From assembly GCF_001618425.1 (NCBI RefSeq), contig NZ_BDCU01000042.1, positions 116,544 through 180,543 on the forward strand: 64,000 bases of DNA. Direction: 5' to 3'. Made by a program: the position numbers and the translations under genes. Source of the stretch: Nocardia fusca NBRC 14340 (lineage in GTDB: Bacteria > Actinomycetota > Actinomycetes > Mycobacteriales > Mycobacteriaceae). Positions 1 through 12,000 of this stretch are shown piece after piece; position 1 is the stretch's first letter; each line of letters opens with the position of its first letter. The notes below the pieces were generated by a model. The model did no database searches. It was not told the DNA's origin and saw nothing but the letters and a program-made list of their open reading frames with translations.

Positions 1-17
1 ATACTTCCCCGGCTGCG

Positions 18-3000
18 GTGGAGCTCGACTCCGCTGATTCGGCCGGTGAAGCGGCGGAGTTCGAGTTGGTGTCGGCCGAGGTGGCCCACGACGGTTCCAC
101 GTACCGCATGCTGAAGTACAAGGTCCGTATGCCCGATGGGAACGTCTATCCACGCGATGTGCTGGATGTGCCCGCGACGGTGGCTGTACTTCCGGTCGAC
201 CGGCAGGGCCGCGTTGTGCTCAGCCGCCGGTTTCGTGCCGCGGTCGACGATGTGGTCCTCGAATTGCCCAGCGGTGTGTTCACCGCCGACGGTGATGTGC
301 CGGTGATCGCTCGCCGGATCCTTGCCGAGTACGGACTGGAAACCGGCACGGAGTTGTCGCTGGTTACGGATGCGGTGCGCAGCGGCGGCAGTTCGAACGC
401 CGTCACCCGCGTCCTGGTGGCCCGGGACGTCGACGATGTCGAGGGCGCCGAGCCGCCACCGGATATGCTGCGGATACCGCTGACGGAGGCCATCGCCCAC
501 CTCACGGGCGCGGCGCTCGTGGATACCGCAACAGCGGTGGGGGTCCTGGCCGCGTTGGGCGAGGCATCGGGTGAGATCCGATTGCGTCCGGCCACGGATC
601 CGCCGCTGAACCCACTGCCCGCAGCATCGGGTATGCCGCCGGTCGACAGCACCCGCGTATTCGGTGCACAGCGGCTATGGCGTGGGGCCGAGGACACGGT
701 GTGGTCCAGTCCGTACAACGAGGTGCGCCGGCTGGAACTGCACACACCGGACGAGGGCGTGGTGTCCCAGGATGTCATCACCCGCCATGCCACGGTCCTC
801 GCGCTGCCATGGGACGAACGTACCGACGAGGTCGTCCTGGTCCGCCAGTATCGGGCACCACTCGGTCGCTGGATCTACCAGCTGCCCGCCGGCATGCTCG
901 ACAAAGCCGGTGAGGACCCGCTGACGGGTGCCCGGCGCGAACTGGCCGAAGGAGCGGGACTCGCTGCCCTCCACTGGAGCGAAATCCTCACTGCGGAGCC
1001 ACTTCCCGGTGTCACCGACGAACACCACCGCATCTACCTGGCGCGGAACCTGTATGGGATCCCCCGCTTGGACGCGGGCGAATCCGACGAGATCGGGATG
1101 GGGCAGGTACGCATCCCGGTCGATGAAGCGCTCGCCATGGCAATGCGCGGCGAAATCGACGACGGCCCAGCAGTCATCAGCCTCCTGGCACTGGCCTCCG
1201 TCCGGGCCGGCCGGTTGGCGCCCCGGGTTGTCGTCGAGGGAGGGCAGCGGAGCGCGACCGAAGACAGCACCCGCGGCGGTCTCCCAGTTGATCCGCCACC
1301 GGCTCCGGACGACCGAGGCGGCGACTCGTTGCCTCGGCCTGGGGATCCGGATGGTGCGGGTGACGGAACAGCGGGCTATGTGCCGGAGTCCGTCCATCCG
1401 GGCGACCTGGATGCGGACTTCGGTGTTGCGGGTCCGGACAGGAGGCCGGGGCACTCCGGCGTCTGGCCTGTCGATCAGTCGGTGGTGGAGCAGCGGCCGA
1501 CCGAGTCGGATTCCGGAGGATCGCCGGCTGATCCGCCGGTCGCGCAGTATCTGCCGGCGGCATCGGATTCCAGGGTGTCGTGGCCGCAACCCTGGGTGCC
1601 GGAGAGGGATCTGGACGAGGTCGGGATCGCCGCGATCGTCCCGGGGCTGGCGCAGAAACGGATCGACTGGCGCGCCGCGCGAGACAAGCTGAAATCCGAG
1701 CTGTTCGGCCGGTTGCCTACCGACAGTCCCGACCTCTTCCCTTGGAAGATCATCCACGATCTCAGCAGAGGCGGCGGCGACGCGCTGAACAATCCGGACT
1801 CGGAGTTCCGCAGGTACGTGGACGAGTACCACGAGCGGCTGCGGGGGGAGATCAACCGAGTTGTCGCCGACCTGCCCAGGTCGGGATCGACCACCGGGAC
1901 CACTCCGGAATCCTCGTTGGAGTCGACCAGGACTCTGCAGGTGGTCGGTGATCTGTGGTTGATGCCGGACCGTCCGAAAGTGCTCACTTCGCTGCTGGTG
2001 GACTTCGCGAGACTGCACGGCATCGTTGCGCAGATACGCGAATTCGCGCAGTACAACGGCTGGATCGATGCGATCGATGCCATGGATTCGGCGATGTACC
2101 GCGAATCCGCCCATCCTGGCGCCGGCCCACTGAGCCTCAAGGAATTGCGTGCCCGCGCAGAGGAATTCGAAGCAAAGGCAGCGGAGACGGTTGCTGTCGC
2201 AAAGACAGTGCGGCAGACCGGACAGCGGCTGATGAACCTGGCATCGGATTCGGGCGTGCAGTTGAACGTAGGGGAAGCGCGGCGCCGTGATGTCCTGCCC
2301 GGCCCGGAGACGGTGGCGCGCTTGCGGCGGGAAGTCGAGGAACTCGAGCTACAGGCCAGGACGCGGCCATTCCCTGATCCGGAGGGGCGGCAGCCCGGCG
2401 TCGAGCGCCTGGGCCCACTGAACCGTCTGCTACGAACCATCGAAACATTCGAGGCGTGCAGCCTCGAGCTCGAGGAGCGACGTTTCGAACTGGACACGCT
2501 TGCCGTAGCTGGGAGTTCGGTCGAACCCTCGCTGTCGCAGGACTCCCCCCTGAAATGGGAGGCCGGAAGGTCCCTGGGGTGGCTCGCGGAAAGCCGGATC
2601 GCCATATCGGATCCGCTGACCTCGATCAAGTATTACGAACCGACCGACAATGTGCCGCCGGATGTCCGGCGGCAGCAGTGGCTCACCGGAATAGAGGCGC
2701 TGGATCGCGCCGTCCGGTATGCGTGGGCCGAGTTCGAGTTCGCGTCGCGGGCCGAGGGTGACGATCCGGGGCGAACTCGGGCGATCGAACGGATGTATTG
2801 GCAGTGGCGGGTCGAGCAGTTGGCGGCGCGGGCGAGTGTGCTGGTGGACCAGAGCGTCGCGCGCACGAACTTGTTCGGCGAGGTGCAGCGGCTCTACTGG
2901 AAACCCGGACCGCTCGTCGAGGGATCGGAATTCGACCGGGACACCAGGTTCGCATCAAGCTACCGAGATGAGCTGGATGATGCCATGAGGCGGCCGGTGT

Positions 3001-6000
3001 CGCCTGGCCGTCTGCTGTCACTGGTCGATGACATCCGTGAACAGTTGGTGCTGGAGCAGGTCGAGCGAGCCGACCGATTCGGCGACGATGTGGTGGCCGG
3101 GGTCCACGCCGCCGTTCCGGACGCCGAGGATCGGATCGCGCAGGTCCTGCTCGACATCGAGGAAGTGGCCGGCCGGCTGGAGTCGGTGATCGGTGACCTC
3201 GGTGTGGTCGAACGGCAACTGGACAGCCTTCTGGGAACCGATTCCGCCTGGCAGGTATTGGCCGGCCTCGTCCCGGATGCCGGCGAGGCGATCGCCCCGC
3301 ATCGGCGTTCCGATACCGAGGACACGGCGTGGGAGCCGAATCGGTGCGGCGAGCGACTGCTGGCCGATATCGAGCGGGTGTTCGGCCGGGACGATCTCGG
3401 AGATCTGACGGGCGTCGGTGATCTGAGCGGTGTAATGGCCAGTCGGCTGGAGCAGGCACTCGCCGATGATCCGAACGGTGAGGTGCGTCGTGCGGTGCGG
3501 ATCCACGGTCTCGCCGAGATCGAGACCGGCGTGCGCCGGCTGATGACCACCGGGCAGAAGCACGGCGGGGTGGTGGTGTTCGACCCCAAGGTGACCTCGG
3601 CCGCGGCGAGGGAGCAGGGACATACCTATCTGATCGAATGGTCGGTCGACGAACAGGGTGAACCGAGATTTCTCAGTCACGACGACCAGGCGCGTGCCGA
3701 CGCGGAAACCGTATCCACAGACAATCAATCGGCGGCCGGTGGAGTCGATTTCGTACTTCCCGACGCTGGATTCGGCGGTCCGGTGTTCGTGACGTTTCTC
3801 GATGCGGAAGCGCGGGTCCAAGCGGTGCCGCAGCCGCCGGATCATTGGCGGGTGCGCTGGGACAGCGAGGATTTCCCGGTCGGCGCCGATGACGCCGTTC
3901 CGGAAAGTTCCGCACCGGGCGGTCTTCCACCGGATGTGTACGAAGCGGTCCGGGCGGTGCCGGGACCGAATGCAGGTCTCGACTCCGAGCTCGGTCCGGA
4001 CGGACGGGACACGGTGTCACCCTTGTCGCTCGCCCGGCAGTACAGGGGCGCGCCGGCCGCGCTGTGGTCATGGGAGTTTCATCCGTTTGTTCGAGAGCCG
4101 GAATCACTGGGGCGAACCGGAAGTCACGGTGGCCGGACATTCGAACTCGACCTGAACCTCCTGCGGAACGCAGCCCTCGTCGCCGGGACGACTCCAGGAC
4201 TTTCCCCGGGGGCCGCGAATGGCACGCAGACAGCGGAATTCGTGGCGAACCTGGACAAGATCGAGGCGCTCAAGGCTGTGGCGCAGGCGCAATTGGAATA
4301 CTGGGGCGGTAGGCCGGGCCAAATGGCCGACGATGCCGGCCTGATGCGCCGTGTCATCGATTTGGAGAGGCTCGCCGCCAGGATATTCGAGGCGGAGGCG
4401 GCAGCCCATCGTGGGCACGGTTCGATGTATCGGGTGTCCTCGGCCCGTACCCACGAGGTGGATGAGCTTCGAGACGAACTCGCGAGCCGGGCCCGCGACA
4501 CCGTGGAATGGGCCGCTGAACGCAGATATGTTTGGCAACTAGGAGATTTCGCGCCGAGCCGGGTGCTGGGGCCGGTAACGCTGCGGCTCGCTGATGAGTT
4601 CGCGCGGCAGTTAGCGGAATTCGCGCCCCCACCGGATATGCAGCCGGACGGGTGGGCGCACCGGAACGTGGCCGCACTCGCCGAGCGGCAGCAGCAACTC
4701 CGCAGGGATCGTGACCTCCGGGCCGCGCACCTCGGAGAGCTGATCGGCTATCCGCCGGAACTGCTGACCCCGGAGCATGTCGCGGTGCTTGCCGAACGGC
4801 TGAGTGGTCCGGCCGCGGCCGGGCATTCAGAAGCCGACCGGTTGCGTCTGCTGGACCGCGAACTGATCGCGGGTGAGGCGGCTCTGATCGGCACGGCACA
4901 TGCCGAAGGACTCGCGCTGCTGCACGGCGCCACGGTATGGACCCGGGCTCAGCTGGCTGTGCTGGATGAGCAGTTCCGTGCCGTCCGGGACTTGGCACGC
5001 AACGCATGGGCAGTCGGTGACTACGACTTCACCCAGGAACCGACCGAGCTGACCCGCCTGCGGGAACTACGCGGGCGGCTGGACCGGAAATCTGGCCGTG
5101 ACCTCGAGAAATTCGAACGATCCGCCATCTCGGGGCGGCTCGATCTGCTGATCGACTTCGCCGAGACCCGGCAGCTACTGGCCACCCGCGAAACCGCCTT
5201 GGTAGAGCTCGCCGGGCAGGTGGAAGACCTGGCAGCGCAGTACTTCGAGGTTCGCGACGCCCTTGCGGCCGTATCGGACATCGGGCACGGCGACGATGGA
5301 CGGCCGGCCGAGATAGCAGTGGCCTTGGACAATGCGCTCGGCCTTGTGCTCGAGGCTGTGCGCACCGGCGAGTTGCCCCCGGCCGCGCAACCCGAGAACA
5401 CCCTGCCCCCGGTATCACTACCGGGAGCTCGTGCGCCGCAGGGCCCGGTATCGACTGAACCGGACCGCGCCGCCGCAAAGCAGGCTCGGCTCGGCGACGA
5501 CGATGGGGGCGCGCTGTCCGCCGATCCTGTCGCGCCGAATTCCGGTGTGCCCGGGTGGCGGGTACTACGGGTGCGCGAAGAGGTCGAGCTGGCGCGGGTG
5601 CTGTACCACGATCCGGAGGTCCGGCAGGCCGCGGTGGCGGTGCTGCAGCACCTGCGTGCGGTGCTGATCGACATGCATGCGCCGGACCGGACACCGGAGC
5701 AGATCGAGCGGGTCGAGGACGCGTTCTATGCGGTCGGGGGAACGAAGGGGCACGGGCAGGTGGCGCGGTCGGTGTCGCTGGACGAGCTGGCGGCGGCCGG
5801 CAATGTCCGGGAACTGATGTGCGCCCTGCAGAATGCGATGTGGTACAGCGGGCAGATCGATCCACCGGCGGGACCGACGCTCGACGACGGTGTGACCGAG
5901 CTGCTGAACCGGACGGATTGGACGGAGACGGCGGCCCGGCTGGGACTCGATGTCGAGGCGCTGGGTGCGCTGCGTGTGCAGATCGTCGGGGCAGATCCGC

Positions 6001-9000
6001 TGGGAACGGTGGAATTGCTCGATGTCTCCGAATCCGTGAAATCGGTGCGCGACGACAAGGATCTGCCACTTCTGGAGGAGCTCGCGCTCAGCAACGCGGA
6101 CGAGCGCCCTCCCAGTGAGCGTTGGAAGAGACGCCGGGTATGGACGGTCCAGGATTGGCGTCTGCTGGGGATGCCGTTGTCGTCCAGGGAGTTCGCGGCG
6201 ATCCCGGGTCCATTGATCGCGCTCGAAATATCCCGGCTGGAACCGGGCAACCTGGAGTTGCCGCGTACTGCCGACGGGCGGGTCGACGAGGACACGCTCG
6301 AGGATGCGCTCCGCGCCGAATTCGAGGCCAGAGGCAAAGATTTCCGTTTCGCGCTACCGCTCTACGAGTTCGACGAGCAGACCGGCAGCCGGGTGCGGGA
6401 TGCGAACGGGAACGCGGTGGTGACCCTGGTGCGGGTCTACTGTGCGGATCGGGAGGTCACTCCGGAGGAGGCGCAGCGGCTGGATCCGGAAAGGTACGCC
6501 GTACCGCTTCCGGCGGACAGGGCGACTGTCGGCTCGCTCGCGGTGGGTATTGCCCGGGACGGGGAATGGTTCCGCTCGACCGCGGTCGAGCGTGGGTTCC
6601 CGGTGGTATCGGCGATTTCGGGGACGGCGGCTCGGTTCGCTTCGCATTTCCTGTGGTTGAAACCGCCGGGGGTTTCGGATACGGCTTACCTGGGTGCGGT
6701 ACTGGCTTTCCTGATGCCGGAACATCATTCGCTGTACGAGCTGGTGCGGGCGATACAGAGGTTCGGTCTGGAGGTGGTGGACCCGGCGGTGTTCGAGGCG
6801 GCCGATCCGGTGGATGCGCTGTATCGGGCGGTATTCGACGCGTTCGGCCTTCCGATGCCGGAGGGCGGCGCACGGATCCGGCCGATCTCGGAGGATAGCG
6901 AAGCGGCGGCCGGTACCGTCGAGTCCGCCGCAGCCCGGAAGATCGATCACTGCGCCTGGGATCTGATCGGCAATATCACCGCGGTCTCCGGACGGGAAGA
7001 TCTCGGCGATCTGGGGCCCGCCGGTCTGAGCGGCGTGCTGGTGAGCCGGGTGGAACCGGCGCTGGGACCCGGTCCGGACGGGGAACCGGCTCGGGCGGTG
7101 TGGATTCCGGAGCTCGCCGGGCTCGAACCGGTGCTGCGGGATATGGTGCGGTCCGGTCGGTCGCGCGGTCTGGTGTCGGTATTCGATCCCACACTGACCC
7201 CGACTGTCGGCGGTCCGATGGGGCATACATATCTGCTGGAGTGGCGGTCCGATGGTCCGGGCGGTATCCGTTTCACGCGATACGACGGGCCCGCGGCCGC
7301 CCCGGATCGGACGGCTACCGATGCTGGTGCCGAGGCGGTAACCGGCGTCGGACGAGATTTCGCACTGCCCGCCGAAGGACGCGGAGATCGAGTTCTGGTG
7401 GTGTTCCTCGACCACAACGGCCGGGTCGAAACACCACCGCAACAGCCCGAATCCTGGCGGCCCAGGGCGGATGCCGACGATTTCGCGGTCGGCGCCGACG
7501 ACGCGGTGCCGTCGCGGCCCGGTGATCCCGAACCCGGTGATCCCTGGGCAGTGACGAGTTATGCACCGGCACCCCTGAACGCCGGCGAGCAGTCGCAGAT
7601 AGCCGAGGTTCGGCGTCTGCTCGGCGGGACCGGACCGGTGTTGCCGCTGCGGCACACCCATGTACCGGGTCTGGCGCTGGTCGCCGAGGCCGAGCCCGGC
7701 CTGATCGCCGGGAGGGCCGGTATACCCGGCGACCTCCGCGACCGGGCGAATCGGGCGCTGCTGGACTGGGAACTGACTGCCGAGCCGGTCGCCGACCCGG
7801 AGCGGGCCGGTGGGCGGGCGCACGAGTTGCGGCGGCTGGACCGGGCGGCGGCGCGGCTGCCCGGTGATTCGGCGGTCCGGGTGTTCTCGCTGGACCTGCA
7901 CGGAGATGGCACCGATCTGCTGGTGATCGGTGAGATCGAACGGGCGGACAAGATCGTCGTCGATGTGTCACCTGGTGCCGCGGATCCGTCCGCTTTCGCG
8001 GCGGCGTCGAGCCGTGCACTGAAGTACTACAGCAGGATGGCCGCCGATCCCGGCGACGGGCCGCCGCATGCCGTGGTGTTCTGGGCGGGCGCCGATATCG
8101 GTGTGCTGTACGAGCAACTGTCGGCGATTCTGGAGGCGCGGGCGGTCGACGCGCTCGACAACGGCGCCGGCGGCCCGGGAGTGCCGAGCGAACTGCGGTT
8201 CCTGGTCGACAGGTCCCGGCCACTGCCCGATGATTTTCCGAAACCCGCGCTGTTTCAACTCCTCACCGTCGGCCTGCACGAGCAGCTGCGGCTGGGTTTT
8301 CAACTGGGGTCGTACCTGGACACCAACCCGGAGCTGGGATCGTTGCGGCGTGCGGAATGGGATCGCCTACACGGTGAACTGCTCCCCGAAATCGCCCGAC
8401 AGCTACAGGTTTCCGAGTCTGACCTCCGGGATCCGGTACGGGTGGACCAGCTGCGTCGCGATGCCGCGGACAACCCCGACGGCGTCTCACCCGACCAGCT
8501 GGATTTCTTCGCGTTGGACAACCTGCGCAATGCGGTGGCGGAGCTCGAGCGGTGGCGCACCAGGGCCGAACAGGTGATCACCCTGAGCCGGGCGCTCGCC
8601 ACCGCCCAGGCGCACTACACCGCCGGGTTCGACACCCACACGGAACTCGAGATGCTCAGGGATCTGGCCGCGGAACTGGATAGGCAGGCCGGGGAGTGGT
8701 TCACCGCGAGCCGGGAACTCCATCGCCCACCGGATCCCGGGACGGTGGCCGGCCGGCCCATCCAGCCGGCGGTATTCGGTCTCGACCCCCATGCCCGGCG
8801 CCAGACCGGTGCCAGGCTGGCCGCCCTCGAGCGGGCGATCGAGCTGAACCGCGAAAAGTGGTCCATATATATCGAGCATGCGATCTCGGACGACGAACTG
8901 GCGGCCCGGGTCGCGGCGCGGGACGTGCGCGGGGATCTCGACGCCGGACGTCCGCACCGGTTCCGTGATCCGGCCGTGGCCTATCTCCAGGCAGTCGAGC

Positions 9001-12000
9001 TGCATAACCTGGCCGTCCGGGCCGAAGCTGCGGATCTGATGTTCGAACAGCGCACCGAACTGATGGACGCGAGCCTGGGCGCCGTCGAACGGATCATCGC
9101 GGCTCAGCCCGAGCCGCCGGGCCTGGGTGCGGCATTGCGGGAATTGCGGCAGCACTTCGCGACGCCGGGCGATTCGCTGCCACGTGCCCTCGACCACGCG
9201 GCATTCGAACGTGCCACCGAGGTACTGGAGACCGTCCGCCGGAACTGGGCCGAAGCCAAACAGCATTCCCACGATGCCTGGCAGGAATTGCGGGGATATC
9301 CCGACAACCCCGAACCCGGCCGGTTGCCCGATTTCGCCGACCTCCGCGCGGAGGATGCCCTGGACGATCTCGACGAAGAGCACGAGGCCCGGCTCGACGA
9401 CGCCGCCGCGGCGGCCGATGTGCTCGCGGTCGCGCAACTGCTGCTCGATCGTCTGGACCAGAAGACGCGGGACCTCGAGCAGCTGGCCGAGGAACGCAAT
9501 ACCCTCGCAGGAACGGACCAGCGGACCGATCGACGGGATGAGATCGCCGCCCTGGATCGCGAAATCGCAGCCGGACTGGCCGAACTGATCCGCATCGCCG
9601 AACACCCGGCCTCCTCGGTCACCCAAGCCTCATCGGCCGCCCCGAGCTCCTCGGCCACCTCCGGTGTCGCTGCCACTCCGGGCGTCGCGGGCATCGCGGC
9701 CGAACCGGCCGATTCGGACGGTGTCGATGGCATTGCCGAACCGGAGAGCACCGGCGAATCCGCCTCGGCGCCAGAGTTACCCGACCCGCGTTCCGGTCAG
9801 GGCGTGGAACAACCCACGCCGGATACACCGTTGCGGACGGAAGCCCTCATCCCGGCCATCGGTGACGGCAGTGCGGTACCGAGTTCCTCGGCGAACGATG
9901 TTCCGAAGATATGCGCGGTCGATGCCACGGCGTTCATCGCCCTGCTGCTGGGCGTCGACTCACCATCGATACCCTCGGGATCCGCGACCACCGCCGCCGG
10001 TCGCCGGATCCGCGAAAACGGTACGAGCCCGGTCGAATTCGCCGCGAGCCTCGGGGCGAACTGGCGTCTCGGCGGTTTCGCCGACCTCGCGGAGATGCGC
10101 GCCCGCGCCGCCGGCGGTGCCGTGGTGGCGGGCGCGGTCGATACCGATACCGATACCGATGCCCATGTCTTCGTCCTGCACCGCGGAATCGACGGCGAGG
10201 TCTGGGTGCACACCCTCGACAAGGGCATCCGGACCGATATGCGGCTGGAGGAGTGGACGCCTGCCGAGGGCAGGCTGTACGGGATCGTCTTCGCGTCCGA
10301 AGATGGCGTGGACGGCACGCCGACCTACTCGCCGGAGCATCCGATCGCCGTGGGCGACTACCCGGTGGGGGTCGCGGGGTACGACTTCCCGCGGCATCGA
10401 ATGGGCGGAGAATCCGGGGTTTCGGCCTCCGATCCTGCCGATCCCGCGGCCCGGCTGCGCGCCGCCCTCGCCGCGGCCGGCTTGAACGATGAGGTATCAC
10501 CGGCCGCGCCGGTGCCCGCGTACCGGGATTCGGCCCCGGTCGGCCGAGACCGCCGGTTGCGCTGGCCGTTTTGGCGCACGGTAGATCCGGCTCGGGCCTA
10601 TGCGGTTCCCCCGGCGCTGCCGTGGCTGAATCGGAATGTCTACCAGGTCCGCTATATGGGACCCGATGCCGGCGGTACTTTCCGCGACAACCCGGAGGAT
10701 TCCGGCTACCTGCGCTCTCCGGTCGCCCCGGACGAGCGTTTCGACCGAATCGAAAGCTTGCACGCGTGGCTCGAGGCGGAAGATCTGATCCGGCCCGTCA
10801 CCGAGGACCTGGCGCTCACGTCTGTCCGGCGGGATATCGCGTGGCGCCTCGACGAACTCGCGGAGCATGCCGAAGTGCTATATCTGCGGCACAGCGAATA
10901 TCGTGCGCTGAGCGGCGCGGAGCCTCGATTGCGTGCAGAACAGGCCGGGGAACTGATCGAGTTGCGATCCGCATTCGCGACGCAGTTGGGCCGGATACTC
11001 GAGTTGGCCGAGGAATACGGTATCTCCCTCGGCAAACCGGTGACCCTCGGAACCGGCCTGGAGCGGCTCGCCCGCGAATCGGCCCAGCTCCGGCTGGAAT
11101 CCGATGTTCCGGCCACGGATCGGATCATCGGTATCGGCCGGTTGCGATCCGCCATCGCCTGGGCCCGGGCACAGGTAGATCTCGCAGACCGGCGGTTCAT
11201 CGAATACCGCGGCAATGCCGCTGAATTCGAATACCCGGAGCTGTCCGACGCGGATATCACCGACGTGGCGGCGCTCCGGAACAGCGTGGGTGTGCAGCCG
11301 CGCCGCGGCCCGGTCGATCGGCCCACCCTGCCGGAGAAGCTGCTCGAGTTCGCCGAGTACCGGGCATTGTGGTCGGCCCGCGAAGCCCAGCTGCTCGAGC
11401 TCGCCGGGGAACTCCATCTGCTTGCCGGGGAACACTTCCGGCTGTCCGGAGCACACCTCCCACCGGCCGGGGCAGAACACCGGACAACCGAGCTCGCCAG
11501 GATCGACAAGGCCCTGGCCGCCGGGTTCGGCAGCCGTATCGACAGTCTGCTCGCCACCACGGAAGCGGTCGGTGACCTCGTCGCATACCGTCCTCCCGAC
11601 ACGCACCTGGATATGGGCCGATCCGATCTCCTCTGCGTCTATCGGGCTCGCGACGCGGCTTATGCGGCGCTGCGGCTGGCGGTGCCGGAGGGATTGCCGG
11701 CTCCGGTGGCCAGGTATTCGGGGACCTACGGGTGGCGAGCGCCGGAGGTCGTGGGTGCCGATTGGGAGCCCGGTGGCTGGCCCGATCCGGGTGCGCTCTT
11801 CGAACGGGTGCGGACAACCGGTGATGCCGTGGTGGCTACGGTCGGATATCGGGGACTCTTCCGGGTCGGACGGGTGGGATCTCATGCGGTGGCTGTGTTT
11901 CGGGACGGTACCGAGGTGAAGGTCGTCGACAACGGCGCCGAGATGAGTTTCGGTCAGTGGGTGGCCGCCGGTGCGGACAAGTGGCGTTCCTCCCAGATCT

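Noticed and set aside
675..2114. Long antisense open frame (479 aa) inside the first giant gene
   Set aside because: High-GC antisense frame; the plus strand shows clear Nudix domains and continuous coding, and the antisense product has Arg/His-rich shadow composition.
6354..7901. 515-aa minus-strand open frame
   Set aside because: Lies fully within the shared module and papain-like domain 2 of the plus-strand gene; no family features.
10135..10165. Short GATACC repeat as a regulatory or CRISPR-like repeat
   Set aside because: Only a run encoding Asp-Thr repeats (DTDTDTD) inside a coding domain; no spacers.
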